Position numbers and translations under genes: made by a program. Of a stretch of 64,000 nucleotides of DNA, positions 1 through 13,700 are shown piece by piece (positions within the stretch are counted from its first letter, which is position 1; every line of letters begins with the position of its first letter). The notes below the pieces were generated by a model, which saw only the letters and a list, made by a program, of their open reading frames with translations, was not told the origin of the DNA and ran no database searches. Source of the stretch: Sipunculus nudus. Its lineage: Eukaryota; Annelida; Sipuncula; Golfingiida; Sipunculidae. The DNA lies in NCBI GenBank assembly GCA_026874595.1, contig CM049315.1:10618664-10682663 (forward strand), given 5' to 3'.

Positions 1-2298
1 ACAATTCAGTATTCAATTTAAGAGACATACTACTACATGTTTTATTTTTACCATACATGTTTTAACCATACTATGTCGGTACAAATGTATTTGGTTTAAC
101 AAACTAATGATGATGTGCATTAGTGAAAGTGAAGTAGAGGTGAAAGGGGATTTTATTATATGGTCCATAAAGTGAAAAGGGTTGTTAAAAATACTTTAAA
201 AAATTATAATATTTATGAAATTAGCAAATAATTAGATTTTAAAGTAGATTGATACCTCCCTGGAATGACCCATAAAATAGATTGGAAGAATGGTAACCCA
301 TTTTAACAGGACACTAGGGACAGTCTTTTTTTCTTTAATACAACAGTAGTAGATAATACTGTATACTGCGTAAAATGTTGCTGTTCGTTGTTTGAGTCAA
401 TGCACGGTGTCTTCTGTTTCAATGCGAATTCAGAACTACCAACTTTTTCCTTCTCTGTACATCAATTGTACATATTAATTTTTAAATTAAATTCCATATT
501 ATTTGTATAATTACATTTGAGGGCGTACTATCTATGGGTCTTTTAATAAGTTGATTGCTACTGAGACGGACATGGATCTTGTTTAAAGAAGAAGGGGGGG
601 GGGGCATATCTTACTTTTTTTAGAAGGGAACGAAATGACTTGTCAGAGGATTAAACATAATTTCTAACATAACGATGCTGAGTTAATTCTGTCACCCAGT
701 TTCCAGCTTCTTCATGTTTTCCAAAAAATGCCTTCATTTACACATCTCTTACAGAGATCATTTGGGATATGGTATGCGCCAATCGCCTCATTAAATCGCC
801 ACAAATGGGAGCCGAGAGTATGTTGCCGAATGTTTATAAATGGATGATAAAATAATCAAATTTAAATTAAGAAAAATAAGAGTTGAAAATTGAGCGAAAA
901 ATCCTTTTGTGTTACCAAAATATATATTCCATAATATGTTTCGGGAGAAAAGAAAATTATGGTAATCTGAGAGAGGTGGCTTTTGTCCTCTTTTAAAATT
1001 TCAACTAGGGGTTTACCTGAGGACAGTTAATTTTAAGTTGCTGGCCCTAGTTCAGAGGGGGTATTTCTGTGGATTTTCCCCCTTACACTTTCTCATCATA
1101 CAAAGCAAGTCGAAGCGGCCAAGATCTGGATGAAGCTCCCTTCCTTTTGATTATCGGACAGACGTGAATAGATCAGGATCAATATTAAGCCGAGCTTGTC
1201 ATGTGGATATAGAGTTAGAGATACAACGGTATCTGTTAACTCGTTTAAGCGGACTGCTCCTTCAGTAAACACGTACTGATGATGTAATTAATAGTATCGA
1301 TATACGTCATTGATTTATGAGTGCTTTTAGAAATCTAATGCCACAATGAGTCAAACATCGTTAAGGAGAGTACACAAGGTAAAGGATACGGGGTAAAGTA
1401 ACAATGAGCATTTACAAATTCGATTATTTCCTTTTCTTTTCTGATTTGTGTACATAAAAGAACTGCACTTGTGAAATCTAAATTATTTGAACTTTGAGAG
1501 AGATTTATCTTTACAGTGACCAGAAGTCATGATTTTGTACCTGGCCACAGGTTAGGACTGCAGAGCTATATACTTGTACTATGTCTTACATATTATATAC
1601 TTGGCGCAAAGAATGCATGGGCTGCATCTGGTCCTTTCAGCGGCTGGATATAGCTTTTGCTATATAAAACTTACAAAACTTGAGGTGTGTTCTTCATGAA
1701 TGGGCCAACTTGAAGACATCTGGTTGGTTTACAACTCAACATCGGCTAAAGGAATGCCATAAAGATACCATGATCTGCTCTATAGATATCCCTCTGTATG
1801 TACACCTCCTGGACCCTGAGCCGGATTCCCTCCGTAATTTCATAACCATCCCCCTTTCAGCTAATTAGCTGATTATCATCGAACAGGGTTCACCTGGCAA
1901 CCGTGCGCATGAAATGTGCTGTGCTAATAATATTCTCCGGCATGATGCTATAGGTGTACATGCTTAATAGAGATTACACACTTTTTTTATTTTGTTATAT
2001 ATTTCTAAATAAAACTAGGAGGAAGGACAAAATAAGGTCTGTTTTGTTCTCTATTACATTTAAAAACTATGTTAAAGGTATGCTATATTGTTATGTAAGT
2101 GCACTGCTACCGCATACCTTTTTACGTCACAATCAGAAAAATATCAGATTCTGTATAAACTGTATGCATGAACAAGGAAGACACTAAGGTAGGATTGGTA
2201 TATATTAATATGTCCTCTTTCTAATATTATGTTGAAACTATAACCCTCCGATGTATCCGGGCATGTGTTGGGATCGGTACTTTGTCCCCTATTATATA
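1..2298. other. Non-coding stretch, nothing recognised
   Basis: AT-rich DNA with stops in all frames. The two short open frames near 1.7 and 2.0 kb have no recognisable motif or good splice context. The only distinctive feature is an 11-base G run at 594-604. Confidence 0.6.
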
Positions 2299-2301
2299 TG
2301 T

Positions 2302-3494
2302 TGTTACGGAACCTAATAACAACAGATCACGTGATTAGCACAAATTTTGTTACGGAGATAAAAAAAGTCAGATTCTGTAACACTTGGCAGCGGGAAATGT
2401 CTAGGGGAATGAATTAAGAAGTCAGTGGTTTTTTGTTAACAAATAATTATAATTTATTCTTAGAACAATCCTAACATTACAATACACTTAATCAATCCAA
2501 TTACACAGTATAACAATAAAAATGTACAGTACCAGAGTGTCCGGATCCTAAGCTTTGATTCTGGATACCACCACTGTCACAGCTCAACAAGAGTCCTTTA
2601 GAACCAATCATCCACGTAAATAGTAATAATCCAAACGCAAACTGGAGACAGCTCGTATTAAATCTGTAACAAGTCCGTTAAATATGTTGTTACGTGTAAC
2701 TAATCTTTCAACCGGGTTCCACACGCAACCAACTCAATTGAAGAAAGACTCTTTAAATGATAATATTTATAATAGACAAATTATTATTTAGAATATAAAC
2801 AATAATACAAAATGTTTGGTTCACAAAAAAGTCTTTCCAAGTGAGACAACCATATTATAGAATACTTAGTTCAAAATGAAGTGTGGTAGGCGTGCCTCCA
2901 ATCAATAAATCCCATAGTGCGAGTGCGAGTACAAGTGTAGGTACGGCCCCTGGGGCTGCGTAGGAGCCGTTCACGATAAAAAGTCCATCCTCAAACGAAA
3001 CAAAGTTCAAATGTTCCAGTTAATATAAAGAGTCCCATGATTGCTGTTATCTTCTGTGGTGTTACGCTTCAACGCTCATCGTTCGATTGTCCCCCTGTGT
3101 TCTCCTGTGTCCTAACAACCGGTAATCTGTAGGACCCCCGACGTCCTCAACGTCTCTACAGAACCACATAACAATCTGATACCACTGCAATCATCGGTAA
3201 GGTCCCAAAACTGACGAGAAGGTAACACTCTTAGTGCTCGCTGGTCTTTTCCTTTCTGCCGGCTCTGATCACAGCCCCTAATTTATAGCTCCTCACCCGA
3301 AATTTTTAGAAATGGAAAATTCCCAAAGAATAATACACACGCACCTGAACAGACCTGTAACATCTAGAACGAAGAACGCTGTGTCTCTAAGCTTCAGACC
3401 CCACACGCGAGCAAGCGCCCAACAAGAGAGGTTCCCATAGCAACGAAATATGCCTGCACTACACGAATCAGAATGTCAACAGACACATGTAACA
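2302..3494 (-). repeat. LTR-like block, possible solo LTR
   Basis: Read on the minus strand, the block starts TGTTACATG and ends CCGTAACA, so it has the TG...CA ends and inverted TGTTAC/GTAACA tips usual for LTRs. In the same orientation a TATA-like box (CTATAAATTA, about 3281-3290) is followed some 830 bases later by an AATAAA signal (about 2455-2460). That order fits U3-R-U5. Against it: no 5-bp target duplication is visible at the two ends, and a second GTAACA terminus at about 2694 would give a shorter ~800-bp unit. No gag or pol remnant is seen nearby. The alternative is a chance promoter-like region. Confidence 0.3.
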
Positions 3495-4474
3495 CTCCTG
3501 CGCACAATAAAATGAACATCTGTATTAATGTTTAAATTCGGTATAGAAAAAAAAGCTTTGAACAATCTTGGTAATCCCTCCTCTTGTCCTCACCATTTTG
3601 TCGAGGATGCATGCTTGTGTCGCTTTAAATTAAAATATAAAGCTATAGTAGGTAAAATTGCTGTGACTCCATTACATTAACACCGTTACGACACGTCCCT
3701 GGGATAATTTCTGTTCTAATGTGCACCTGAGGTCACCTATATCTACAGAACCAGCTATATGTCCTTAATAATGCCACCCTGACACCCGACAGAGCTCTCG
3801 TGAATGGCATCATATATTGTAGCCAAATAACACTGGACACCAACAGACTCTTTTTCCTTTATCAAGCCTGCATAGAGAGTCCTTATTGAGGGAGAAAATT
3901 GGATACATTGGCGGATTTTATGTCGCCAGGACAGAGTACATTTTTCTTGGTGGTGGAATATCGAGCGATAACTGAATGTTTGAAGTTTCATGGAACGACA
4001 CTGAAGTTGCCGACTCTTGATCCGGTAACGATTCGTGAAATGGATACACTGCAGAAGCGGGTCCAAGGGAGGGTCAGGGTCCGGACCCCCCCCTTATTTT
4101 CAGCCACCGCAACCATTTATTAAAGGATTTAAGACCATTTTTTTCGGCCTGAACCCCCCCCCCCCCCTTTGCTCGGAACTCGGATCTTTATTTTTGTTTT
4201 GCCATTAGTCCTCCTGTGTTGGACCACTCCTTTTCCTAAATGCTGAATCCGCCCCTGCATTGCTCGGAATTCTAATTATTACCTCCTTATTAATATCACC
4301 ACAGGATCCATCTGTCTGTTAAACATTGTTCATATTATTTAGGATTTCGTCTGAATTCAGATACCGATAAAAGATAAACTTACATTTGTGAATCTGCCGT
4401 AATAACAGGTACTGGTGGATTTCAAAGAACATAGAATATTGAAAAACCTACGTAGTAGTTTTGTTTTAAAAATT
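3495..4474. other. Non-coding stretch with poly-C run
   Basis: No gene recognised. A 14-base C run lies at 4154-4167. The overlapping open frames on both strands at 3.75-4.12 kb show no family motif. Confidence 0.5.
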
Positions 4475-4636
4475 GGTCCTGGGACACCCCTCTTATGAAG
4501 GAATCCCAACCATTCATGTAAAATATTGATGAAAACATGAGTAGGGATTACCAGGTCCTGGGACACCCCTCTTATTATGAAGGAATCCCAACCATTCATG
4601 TAAAAAATGGATGAAAACATGAGTAGGGATTACCAG
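4475..4636. repeat. 79-bp direct tandem duplication
   Basis: Two consecutive copies begin at 4475 and 4554, each starting GGTCCTGGGACACCCC and ending at GGATTACCAGGTC. They differ by a 3-base insertion (TTATGAAGG against TTATTATGAAGG) and a few substitutions. An 87-codon open frame on the minus strand runs through both copies and is a by-product of the repeat. Confidence 0.85.
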
Positions 4637-6555
4637 GTCTGATCAGGGTATTCAATTACTCCGTTTAAAAAGGTATTGCGTTGACAAGTGGCCGAATTAC
4701 TTTACTTAATCGGGTTAATTTTAGTGTAGATCGTAAAGTATAACATTATACCATCAGACGGAAGGCTTTCCAGAGAACTTAAAGACACAGAACTGTCTCA
4801 CTAAATTTTATTGTCCAAAAAAGTATCCAGAGCCGAAGGCATCGCATTTTACTGAGTACCAGTCTATATATATTTTCTTTGTTAATAGTCAATCACTATG
4901 TAATTAGAAATTCTGTGCAGGTCTACTCTTAATGGGGATTCCAGTTTTGTGCGTTTCCATAATAACAAGTTACAGGCAAGCATTATTTGAGCGGCGGTCA
5001 GTAAAGGAAAGAGGGTTCTTCAGAAAGTTGACCTTTTAAGCCCTTATATAAATTTGCAGGGGTTTTATAGCCTAGGCCAGTGAATAACTATGAATATGAA
5101 GGTTGAATTGTTTGAAAATCTCTGACATTTTCAGTCTAAGGGACGCTTGCTTTCTTCTTAATGAAAAGTTTAGAATATAAGAATATTTTTGTCTTTAATC
5201 ATGACTTAAAATGGAAAGAAAATATCCGTTTAATAATCTAATGATTAGCGTTTAATCAGGCATCGGATAGAATCACGGCCACTCTTACAGTACACAGCCC
5301 TGTGCACCGTCACAACAGCCGGCTGACGGGATTTGACCTTTGTTTGACAAAGAGCAAGGTTTTGACCTTTTCCGCATTATCCTGGCGTGGGCGCTTGGCC
5401 TCTGGCAGTCTGTTCACTTAGCAGTCCGCGCTGAGACCATTGCGCATGCGCACTCCTGTCCGACATTCGCTCCAAAACAATTTTCTTTCTAATGAAGTCC
5501 ACGCCAAGCATCCGGTCAACGTTTTTGGTAACAAAAGAGTTAAGGCGTGTGATAATGTAATGATGTATTATTTCTTTTAATGTGCCTTATTATAGCCTGA
5601 ATGCCTAAGTAATAGTTGAAATATAGCAGCGTCCAGCAGCCTCCTGGTTGTAGCGATGCAGCGTATTAATTAATTTGCTTTCGCAGATACTTGTTATTGA
5701 AACATACACTAATGAAGAAAATGTAGTACAAAAAGGCAGCCTTTTCTTTCATTTTTATAAAGTCGATATGTCTTACTTTACATACGAGCTTAACGTCAAC
5801 ATGATGATAGCTAAAAGGTTCTATCTCACTCAGGAAACAAGAGTTTCATGATAACAGCACCTGTGTCTCAGACAACCATACATATTGATTACCAAATGTC
5901 GTCCAAGATGTCTCAGAAATGGCTGCACAATGACGGATAAAGAGGCTTACATATTACAGCATATGCTGAGTACAAAAGCACCGGCATGTCGACTGCTCTT
6001 GGTTATCTTTGTTTTTAGCTCTACCTGTAGCTATACCTGCAGTACGTACGCCCCTCCATGACAGGAGATGGACGATCAGTGAAACCCCGTACTATCACAG
6101 AATACACTACACCCCTACTCTCCGTTCGCTAGACGATAAAGTCGTTCTATTGCGCCGTCAAGAATCATAAACATGTGACCCACCGACCTTGGAAAATCGA
6201 TTTTATCACATACACTATAAGAATGAAGTGATCCAGATGAGCTTAGGTCGCGCTGTTGACATAAAGCAATGTCCCTGTATCATTTAGGATTTTAGTTGAA
6301 AAGAAGTCTTCTTGGATGACAATGGAGAAAGCTCAAAAAGCAGAAAACATAAAAAATGCTGCATGAAAAAGAACTAAAGAAAAAGACAAACTGTTCCTGA
6401 GCATCACCGTTAGACAGTAGACAACTGTTATTGACCAGGCCAAGAAGGACAATGTAATAACATGTCGTGCGTCGTATGGTGCTTACGATTAGAGGACTAG
6501 AAATCAAACACCACGGCAGGGCCAGCAAAGTGTCCTCAGTAACATGGGTATACTC
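4637..6555. other. Non-coding stretch, possible promoter-like island
   Basis: No exon recognised. The part from about 5270 to 5520 is richer in G+C and CpG than its surroundings. It carries the NRF-1-type palindrome listed separately and two TGACCTTT nuclear-receptor half-sites. Confidence 0.4.
5441..5452. promoter_or_regulatory. NRF-1-type palindromic motif
   Basis: TGCGCATGCGCA is an exact match to the palindromic NRF-1 (ewg/NRF1) consensus, a factor conserved in animals and typical of CpG-type promoters. It sits in a locally CpG-richer segment. No transcript or first exon could be tied to it, so function is inference. Confidence 0.4.
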
Positions 6556-6834
6556 TTGAGGTAACAGATGACGAAATGGAAATGTTTCCTTGAAAAAAAA
6601 ATATTTCTGCAAAAATGTTTACCAGTTGCGAGGAGAAAGATATGGCAAAATTTGTGCGGTCTAAAATATTTTGCTTCATGTCGAAAGATGTTATGCATAA
6701 GGTGAAATAAGTAGCAGATGATGAACAATATTTGGTTCTTAAAAAAGACAATTTCGCAAAAATGTCCACCAGATGCGAGCACGGAGCTACTCATAAAGTT
6801 GTGCGGTTTAAAATATTTTGCAACATGTTGAAAG
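6556..6834. repeat. Diverged ~145-bp tandem repeat, two copies
   Basis: Two successive copies share, in order, GTARCAGATGA, TTTCKGCAAAAATGT, CCAGWTGCGAG, GTGCGGTYTAAAATATTTTGC and a terminal GAAAGATG block. The copies are clearly diverged. A third copy is at 8534-8690, so this is a dispersed or formerly longer tandem family. The minus-strand open frames here (to 106 codons) have no recognisable domain and follow the repeat. Confidence 0.7.
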
Positions 6835-7666
6835 ATGAACGAATGCCTTTATTCTTGAACGTAAGATTTAACGCACATTGATCCAGCCTATATACAGTCA
6901 TAATAAACAACATGTAGTCACTTGAAAATATAATAATAAATATTAAAACTGAATAAATAAATACACAGTAACATGTATACAGTTTTCAACAATACATGGA
7001 TATTAACTGCAAAACCTTTAACAGAAATAACCTAATATCAAGTGGATAGAGAATAAATAAGGTAAATACTAATATTAATGCCATATACAAAGGTTTTATT
7101 TAAATATACAATGCAAAATAATTTAAAATGTTTCCCTGTTATTCTTGTGAAATAGAATTAACACAAAAACGTGTGTGAATATATAATTATTACGTGTGAA
7201 ACATAATCAGAAATAATAATAATATTGTATTCATAATATTACGCATAAGGATAATATACTTTTAATATATCATGATAAATAGTTTCATACATATATTTTG
7301 GAAGTTTATAGCATTTAAGTTATATATAATGGATGACAAATTGAAAATTGAAAAAAAAAATTAGTATTAGGTTCTACTACTATTAAACCTATTAAATTGA
7401 CCTTTTTTAATTAGAGTGTGATGTGATTTGCAGTATTACATATTTTGTAACAACCTATTGGAACAGGTGGTCTGTCATTGGATAATTATGTAAATATGTA
7501 AAAAAATGATTGGATAGTTCTTCTGTTTTAATATATTTTATGTGAAGGATGCATTTTTTTAGGTTAATCAAATGGTTTGTTGGCATGAGCAGATATACTT
7601 TCTTTATATTATTTTGTGTTAACTTGTAAACTTCTGTTAGGATTCGGTAAATGTTTTACGGAAGAT

Positions 7667-7672
<6 letters not shown>

Positions 7673-7712
<40 letters not shown>
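7673..7712. repeat. (TA)n microsatellite
   Basis: About 20 uninterrupted TA units inside a very AT-rich block. Confidence 0.95.
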
Positions 7713-7716
<4 letters not shown>

Positions 7717-7907
7717 TGTTTTACAGATTAACATTTTAATTGTTATTGCAATATAATCATCTTAAGGTTATAGATAATAACAACTTTAAAAGTAATATTT
7801 ACAAAAAGAATTAAAGTAAATGGTAATTACCTGGTATACAAAGGTCCATTAAAAGAAAAAGAAAGGATACATTGGGAACTATTTAATATTATTGATTCCT
7901 TCTATCA

Positions 7908-8340
7908 TCTTTAAAGAACTCTCTTGACAAATCCAAGATATGCAAATACTGAAAGCTTTTTGATTATGGAAGACTTGGTAGTAAACCATAATAACATGAA
8001 AGGCATATCATTAACTTCAGACGGATATTTTTTTCTTACTGAAATATACAAAGGACATCAAATAACAAAATAGTTCTCATCTTAAATATACGATCCCCCA
8101 TGATTGTGATATTTACAACATCTTCTTCCAAGGTAATTTTCTTATGTCGATCACTTTTATTTCTAAACTATGCGATGCGATGGTGAACTGAATCTTAATA
8201 ATTCTATACTTCTTATTTTGAACAGCTAATAAATATAATTCGGTGTTTGCTAAACTTTTAAATATAGTTTTTAATCTTTCATTACTGTCAACGTTTCCTG
8301 TCCATTCTTGCCATTCGTTATCACGTATTCTTTGAATCAT
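7908..8340 (-). pseudogene. LINE ORF2 C-terminal fragment, decayed
   Basis: On the minus strand the fragment reads QEWTGNVDSNERL, then FKSLANTELYLLAV. After a stop and frameshift it reads CPLYISVRKKYP, then a segment ending FAYLGFVKR. This order (QEW...N.KL, F....E.YL, CPLY..lR.kY, terminal helix) is the usual C-terminal tail after reverse transcriptase in non-LTR retrotransposons of marine invertebrates. The open part covers only the first 75 residues. No RT core is seen upstream; the sequence beyond 8340 is a (TA)n tract. It lies in the AT-rich block separating two parts of the ~145-bp repeat family. The family assignment rests on pattern memory and would need a protein search. Confidence 0.5.
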
Positions 8341-8378
8341 GACAAGAATATATTTATATCACTTACCTTTTGAAGAAT

Positions 8379-8380
<2 letters not shown>

Positions 8381-8442
<62 letters not shown>
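8381..8442. repeat. (AT)n microsatellite
   Basis: 31 AT units directly upstream, in minus-strand sense, of the LINE fragment. Confidence 0.95.
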
Positions 8443-8444
<2 letters not shown>

Positions 8445-8533
8445 CCCCCTTGTAGCACGTTTTCTTTCCTATTTCATCTACCTTACCATCTACCTAATTT
8501 ATAAATATAATCGTTTAAGATATTTTTGTTCTG

Positions 8534-8690
8534 TCGAAAGATATACATAAGAAAAAATGGTAGCAGATTATGAAAATTATTCATTACCTTGAAAAGACAC
8601 CTCTGCAAAAATGTTTACAAGATGTGAGCAGGAAGCTGGTAAAAATGTTTCGCGGTCTAATATAAAAATATCTTTAAACATAAGATAAAT
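8534..8690. repeat. Third copy of ~145-bp repeat
   Basis: It shares GAAAGATAT, GGTAGCAGAT, CTCTGCAAAAATGTTTACAA, GATGTGAGCAGGAAGCT and GCGGTCTAATAT with the tandem pair at 6556-6834, in the same orientation. Confidence 0.65.
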
Positions 8691-10630
8691 TACATATTAC
8701 GATGTTAATGATTCCCGTCTTGTTTAAGGTGTTTCCGGAAAGCGATGGTATGTTTTACTATGATTAAGGGATGGGCAGGCTTATAAAAATTCATTAGTTT
8801 ACTTCTACATTTATTTTTCTCTTTCATCTACCATTTTCTATAGCTCTAATATGTCTGATTTTCAAAAGCTGAAAAAAATTGTGGGCACGATAGCAGTCCT
8901 AGGTCACAGATGTGCACCTTATATTTTTTTCTTGGCCTAATTCCCAAGGTCATGTACTTCATTTTAGATCCCATATCCCTTCATAAGGCACCGACTGTTG
9001 GGAGCACGTGCAGTCTCAAGACGTTTCTTGTCATTACTTCAAACTGATCTTCCTGAAACCTCCCCCGCTTCAAACGAGACCTCCAGACACGTAATGTGTA
9101 CCGTTAACAATGAGATAAAACCCGTTGACTGAACGTTCACGTATTCTTCAATAAAAATCAACAAAAACGGCGAGGTATCTGAATATTCCAAACCACGTTC
9201 TTGTAGTTAACAATAAAACATGACCTCACTTGGATATACTTGTGTATAGCATTGTTTAAGCTTGGTCATAAATCACGTACTCCAAGCAGAGGATCATACA
9301 TCGGAAAGGCTGGCAAGAAAGACGAACAGACGGACAGAGCATACAAGAGAGGAGTATACTTCGGGGCTGTCATTTCAAAGAACCAGGGAAATCAAGTTCA
9401 ATTAATTAAAAACAAACGAACTTCAATAAAATAATAAAGCACTAGGTTTTTGCTAATTATAATTCATTGCAAGCCCGACTAACGCAAATGTTTCCCCATT
9501 TTGTCTATGTATTAAACACGATTCTCAATTAGCTACATGCTCCACTTATTTTAGAAAATCAATGCAAATTTCATTTGAATCATGATAGTCCTGATCATAG
9601 GTGACACCATCTAGTCAATGAATTAAGGAGACACCCTTTTAAATAAGAAAAAAAGATAACATTCCAAAAGCAATTGAACTGAATCAAGGCAATGTCATAT
9701 AATACAGAATTTCATGTTTCCCAAAATAATAACAGGCAAACAAGGACCAGTCCAGTATAACGTCTTAATAATTCATTGTTGATTAGATTCCAAGCATTTT
9801 TTTTTATAATGAGGTTAATGAAACACGTCTGCTGCTAAACATAACTGTCTATTCATGTTCAATGAATCCCTAATTCATTTGCACTCCAGAATACAACTGT
9901 TAAGGTTATCACTTCTTTAAGGAGTGGTGACCATTTTGCTGTACACACTTTGATATAAATTAGATATCAATGAAACACAGACTTTTAACAGTCCTTCAAC
10001 CCGCACCGGGCCCTTAACTCCCACCGACGGCCGGCTCAACCTATCATGGCTGTGACTGTCCTGACGAGCGGTACTTTCCGTGACTTCAGGTAAGAAGTGG
10101 AAGATGGGACGTTACATGGCCGAGCCAATCTGCTAAATTTTCCGGCTAAGCCTGCGTTCCACTGATTAACAGTCGCTATTATTGTTTCGTTTGCTTTTTG
10201 CTTGGAACAATGGGGCTCCATTTGCTTTCACCATTCAAATATCACTTGGACTCGAATTGACCGTCCATGAAGCGAATTAAAACAACACAATCATTCACAA
10301 AAATTACCATTGTTACAGAGCTAATCACAATTAAGCGACTAAACAAATGGGGTTAAATACTGCTCGATTACGTTGATCAGGCTATCGGTAAATATCTCTC
10401 TAAGATAATCAGGGATAATTTGTTATGAAACATCATGCAGCATGTCAACCCTTCCAGAGGCACCAGCATTGCTGACAACGCATCTACATAATTGCTCATG
10501 TACAAGATGATTTATTTTACTTTGTGTGTCTGTCTGTTCCTCTATGTGTTTCTGCCACTCTTACACTTCCAAACACTCTCTACCCAAAACACACGTACAA
10601 ACCGACACAAATCAACTCACATACACTCAC
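8691..10630. other. Non-coding stretch, nothing recognised
   Basis: No gene, RNA or repeat recognised on either strand. The short open frames at 9.24 and 10.04 kb lack family motifs. Confidence 0.5.
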
Positions 10631-10643
10631 ACACACACAATAT

Positions 10644-10724
<81 letters not shown>
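10631..10724. repeat. Compound (CA)(TA)(GA) microsatellite
   Basis: A short CA run leads into TA repeats (10640-10694, one AAA interruption) and then 15 GA units (10695-10724). The overlapping open frames in this area translate this repeat into poly-YI, poly-RE or poly-LS and are not genes. Confidence 0.95.
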
Positions 10725-10727
<3 letters not shown>

Positions 10728-13700
10728 AAACACTACTGGTTGTACGTTCAGTATTTTATTGAAATATTTTACAGAAGTGATAGATGGAGACATTAAATTG
10801 GGATCGTTCTCCACAAAAAGATCACGTGATCTATATAAATAAGAACATGAACCATTATTCTTATTGTGGACACAAATTTCATTAAATGACATTTTTCACA
10901 CACGATACGGACAAGTCAATCAATTGAAGATGCATCGGTACCATAGTAACGTTTGACATGCAGGGATACTTGTAATTGAGACTGGGCCGTCGGGCAAGAC
11001 TTCTAATATTTACCAAGTGGTTCTTGCATAATTGATCATTAAATGCTAGTCTCGTTTACTAATGTTCCGGTGCGGTTTAGCTTGTGCTGAATTCCCCGAG
11101 AGTTCAGCTAATGGTTTGTCATGTGCGGTGAGAGGAAGCGCGTATGTGCCGAAGCAGCGAGACCCGAAGGGGGGATGGGTCATGTTATAGCGGAGAGTGA
11201 GATACTGACAATATATACACGTTTAAAGTGTGTCCATGGTGCCAATGTGTCCCGGCAAGTATACAACAGACCACTGAGTACATCACCTTGTCTGAGAAGT
11301 TTTACGAACAGGTCACGTATCACCTATGACAAAAGTGTAAACAGTTCTAGACCTCTAAATAATACATAGTTAGTATGACCGTTTCGATGTGTGATTTATC
11401 ACGGCAAATGGCCCCTCGATGCGTCACAAAGTACTACAAAACATCTATAATTACTTCCGAAACCACTGCATCATGCTAGCAATCCGCCACGAACACAAAC
11501 GAACTAAAATTATACAATTGGAACTGACTTAATTTTACCTCTAACATTTATTTACTTTCTTCCTCGTTCCAAGATATACCTGTCTCTAAGTCCCCCATCC
11601 TATTTCAGCACACACGGGAGTCCTTCTGATTTGCTGAAACACAACAAACAGAAAAATATCCAGTATCAGGATCGAATCCAAAGTGTTACGAATCTCCCTA
11701 CGAATCTCCAATTCCTATACTAATGTAAAGGTTAATATATTTAATTAACGTTTGATATACCTTGTACATAAACACAAAAGCAACAAATCGGCCAAAAAAG
11801 ACAGAATATGTGAAAGACTGACACGCACACACTTATCTTGTGTTCTCAAATCTAACTGTTTTTTTTTCTTGTTAAGTTCATGGGTTTCCTCACTATGGTC
11901 ATTTGAATAGCTTGGTAGCTTTGGTATGTTGTTCTGTAGTTCCTTAATTGCGGTTAATATGGGTTGATTTTCTAGAGTTTCACTGACGTCATGCCTCAGA
12001 CTATCTTGTGACTGTTTCTTTGTAAGCCCTCAGTACAGAATGCGCCTTCGGGGAATTTAATTTAAAAGGTAACAGGTCCTAAGCTTCTGCACGTCTTTGA
12101 TGATGGATATAGTTCGGACAAGAGTCAATGCGTCACACGTCTCTGTTCGGTTTTTAGAGTTGGTAAGTTAATTTTTGTTATCATATTTTGGATCCACGAT
12201 TTAGGTTTTTTTAAGTCTTCCTGTATGACCATCGATAATAATTTTTTCTGACTTTTTTTGCTCCAGATCTCGAATAAAGCTGATTTTAAAAAGCAAAAGT
12301 AAAAATCAGACTTTCAGCTGATAATCAATTTGTGCATAGCCTGATTCGTAAGGCTGTGACCGGGGGAGGCTTCTTGCGATCCATAGCTAATTTAGTTTCT
12401 AATTATATGAGTAGTCAAACAGATTTGAGAAAGAGTAAAATATCATCAATGTCCCTAAAACTTTATATGAAATATTTTGGAAAGGTGAATGAAAGACCAG
12501 CTTACCATACAAAACCTCCCATAATGGGCCCATGTAAAGAACTTGTTGATGTGCATTATGTAGACGAGTAACTGTGATCGCGCATTAAACCACGGCAGGG
12601 AGCTGGTTCATGAATGATATACAGGGTTATAAACTTCATTATATAAACCCACCGCCTTCTGCCTGACTGTCTTAATAGCTAGATAACTACACGTCTACGT
12701 AGTTAGCACCTGTGGCTGGCTTATGAGAAGCATCGTTTGGGGACAAGTTGCTTCACGAGAGGTCCAAACACCTAACGAACTCATGGCAGCAATAACGAGG
12801 CATCAAGTCGTGTTATCTCCCAGCCCATTGAGCTGTTTAAGTGTGGTCAGGTGTTAACCTAATTACAAAGATGAATGTCAACAAATCCCTTATGTATGAG
12901 GTAACAGAACAATTATCTAAAGAACACCAGGGCTGGTTATTTGGGAACCTTCATACCGTTTATTGTACCGAGTTTCAGAACAATTAGCGTAAGGACATCA
13001 ATTTTATAAAATAAGTAAAATCTGCGTAAATGAAATAAATTTTCGAATGTATAACTTGCATAGGTCATATTTCCGTCACGTGAGCGGAAACGACATAAGC
13101 AGAAATATACTCAACTGCATTTCATCTAATTTAATATGCCTGGAAATATATTTAATACATTATTTTCAACGAAATACAGGTTTAAACTGTCCTGTTTTAC
13201 TTTTGTTAAAAAAATTGTACGCATGCTACTTTTATGCTACATATTTCTGCGAAAGCCATCGATAATTGTATCGTCCGAAACAGATACTTGTACTTATAAA
13301 TCCGAAGGGTACTATATATGAATTTGAGGGGTAAACAATTGCCTTAGGAGTAGTAAATCTGTTCACATCAATTTCTAGAAAAAAATATTTATTGGCTTCT
13401 GTATTACATATCAGAGTCCCACCTGCTAACACTTATCAGTAAACTATATAAACAGCAATGGCTGACCTGAATCATGCGCTGGGAAAAATAATCCCATATA
13501 TTCAACATTCTTGTTAATTACATAAATAAATTGTGAGTTGAAAAGTATTGTACTTTATTTATATTGTTATTATATGCACTTAGTTTGATATCTCCATGGT
13601 ACATGGTCTGATCATGAAGTTTACTTCGAACTGAACAAGCTGAGGTTGAACACGACCGGACTTATATTCAGTAATTATTAATACCGCTGTTAAAGTTTGC

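Noticed and set aside
10617-10892. Open frames with poly-YI, poly-LS or poly-RE at the (TA)/(GA) tracts
   Set aside because: Microsatellite translations; the same applies at 25.7-25.95, 31.6-31.9, 41.3-41.5, 48.2 and 61.3-61.5 kb.
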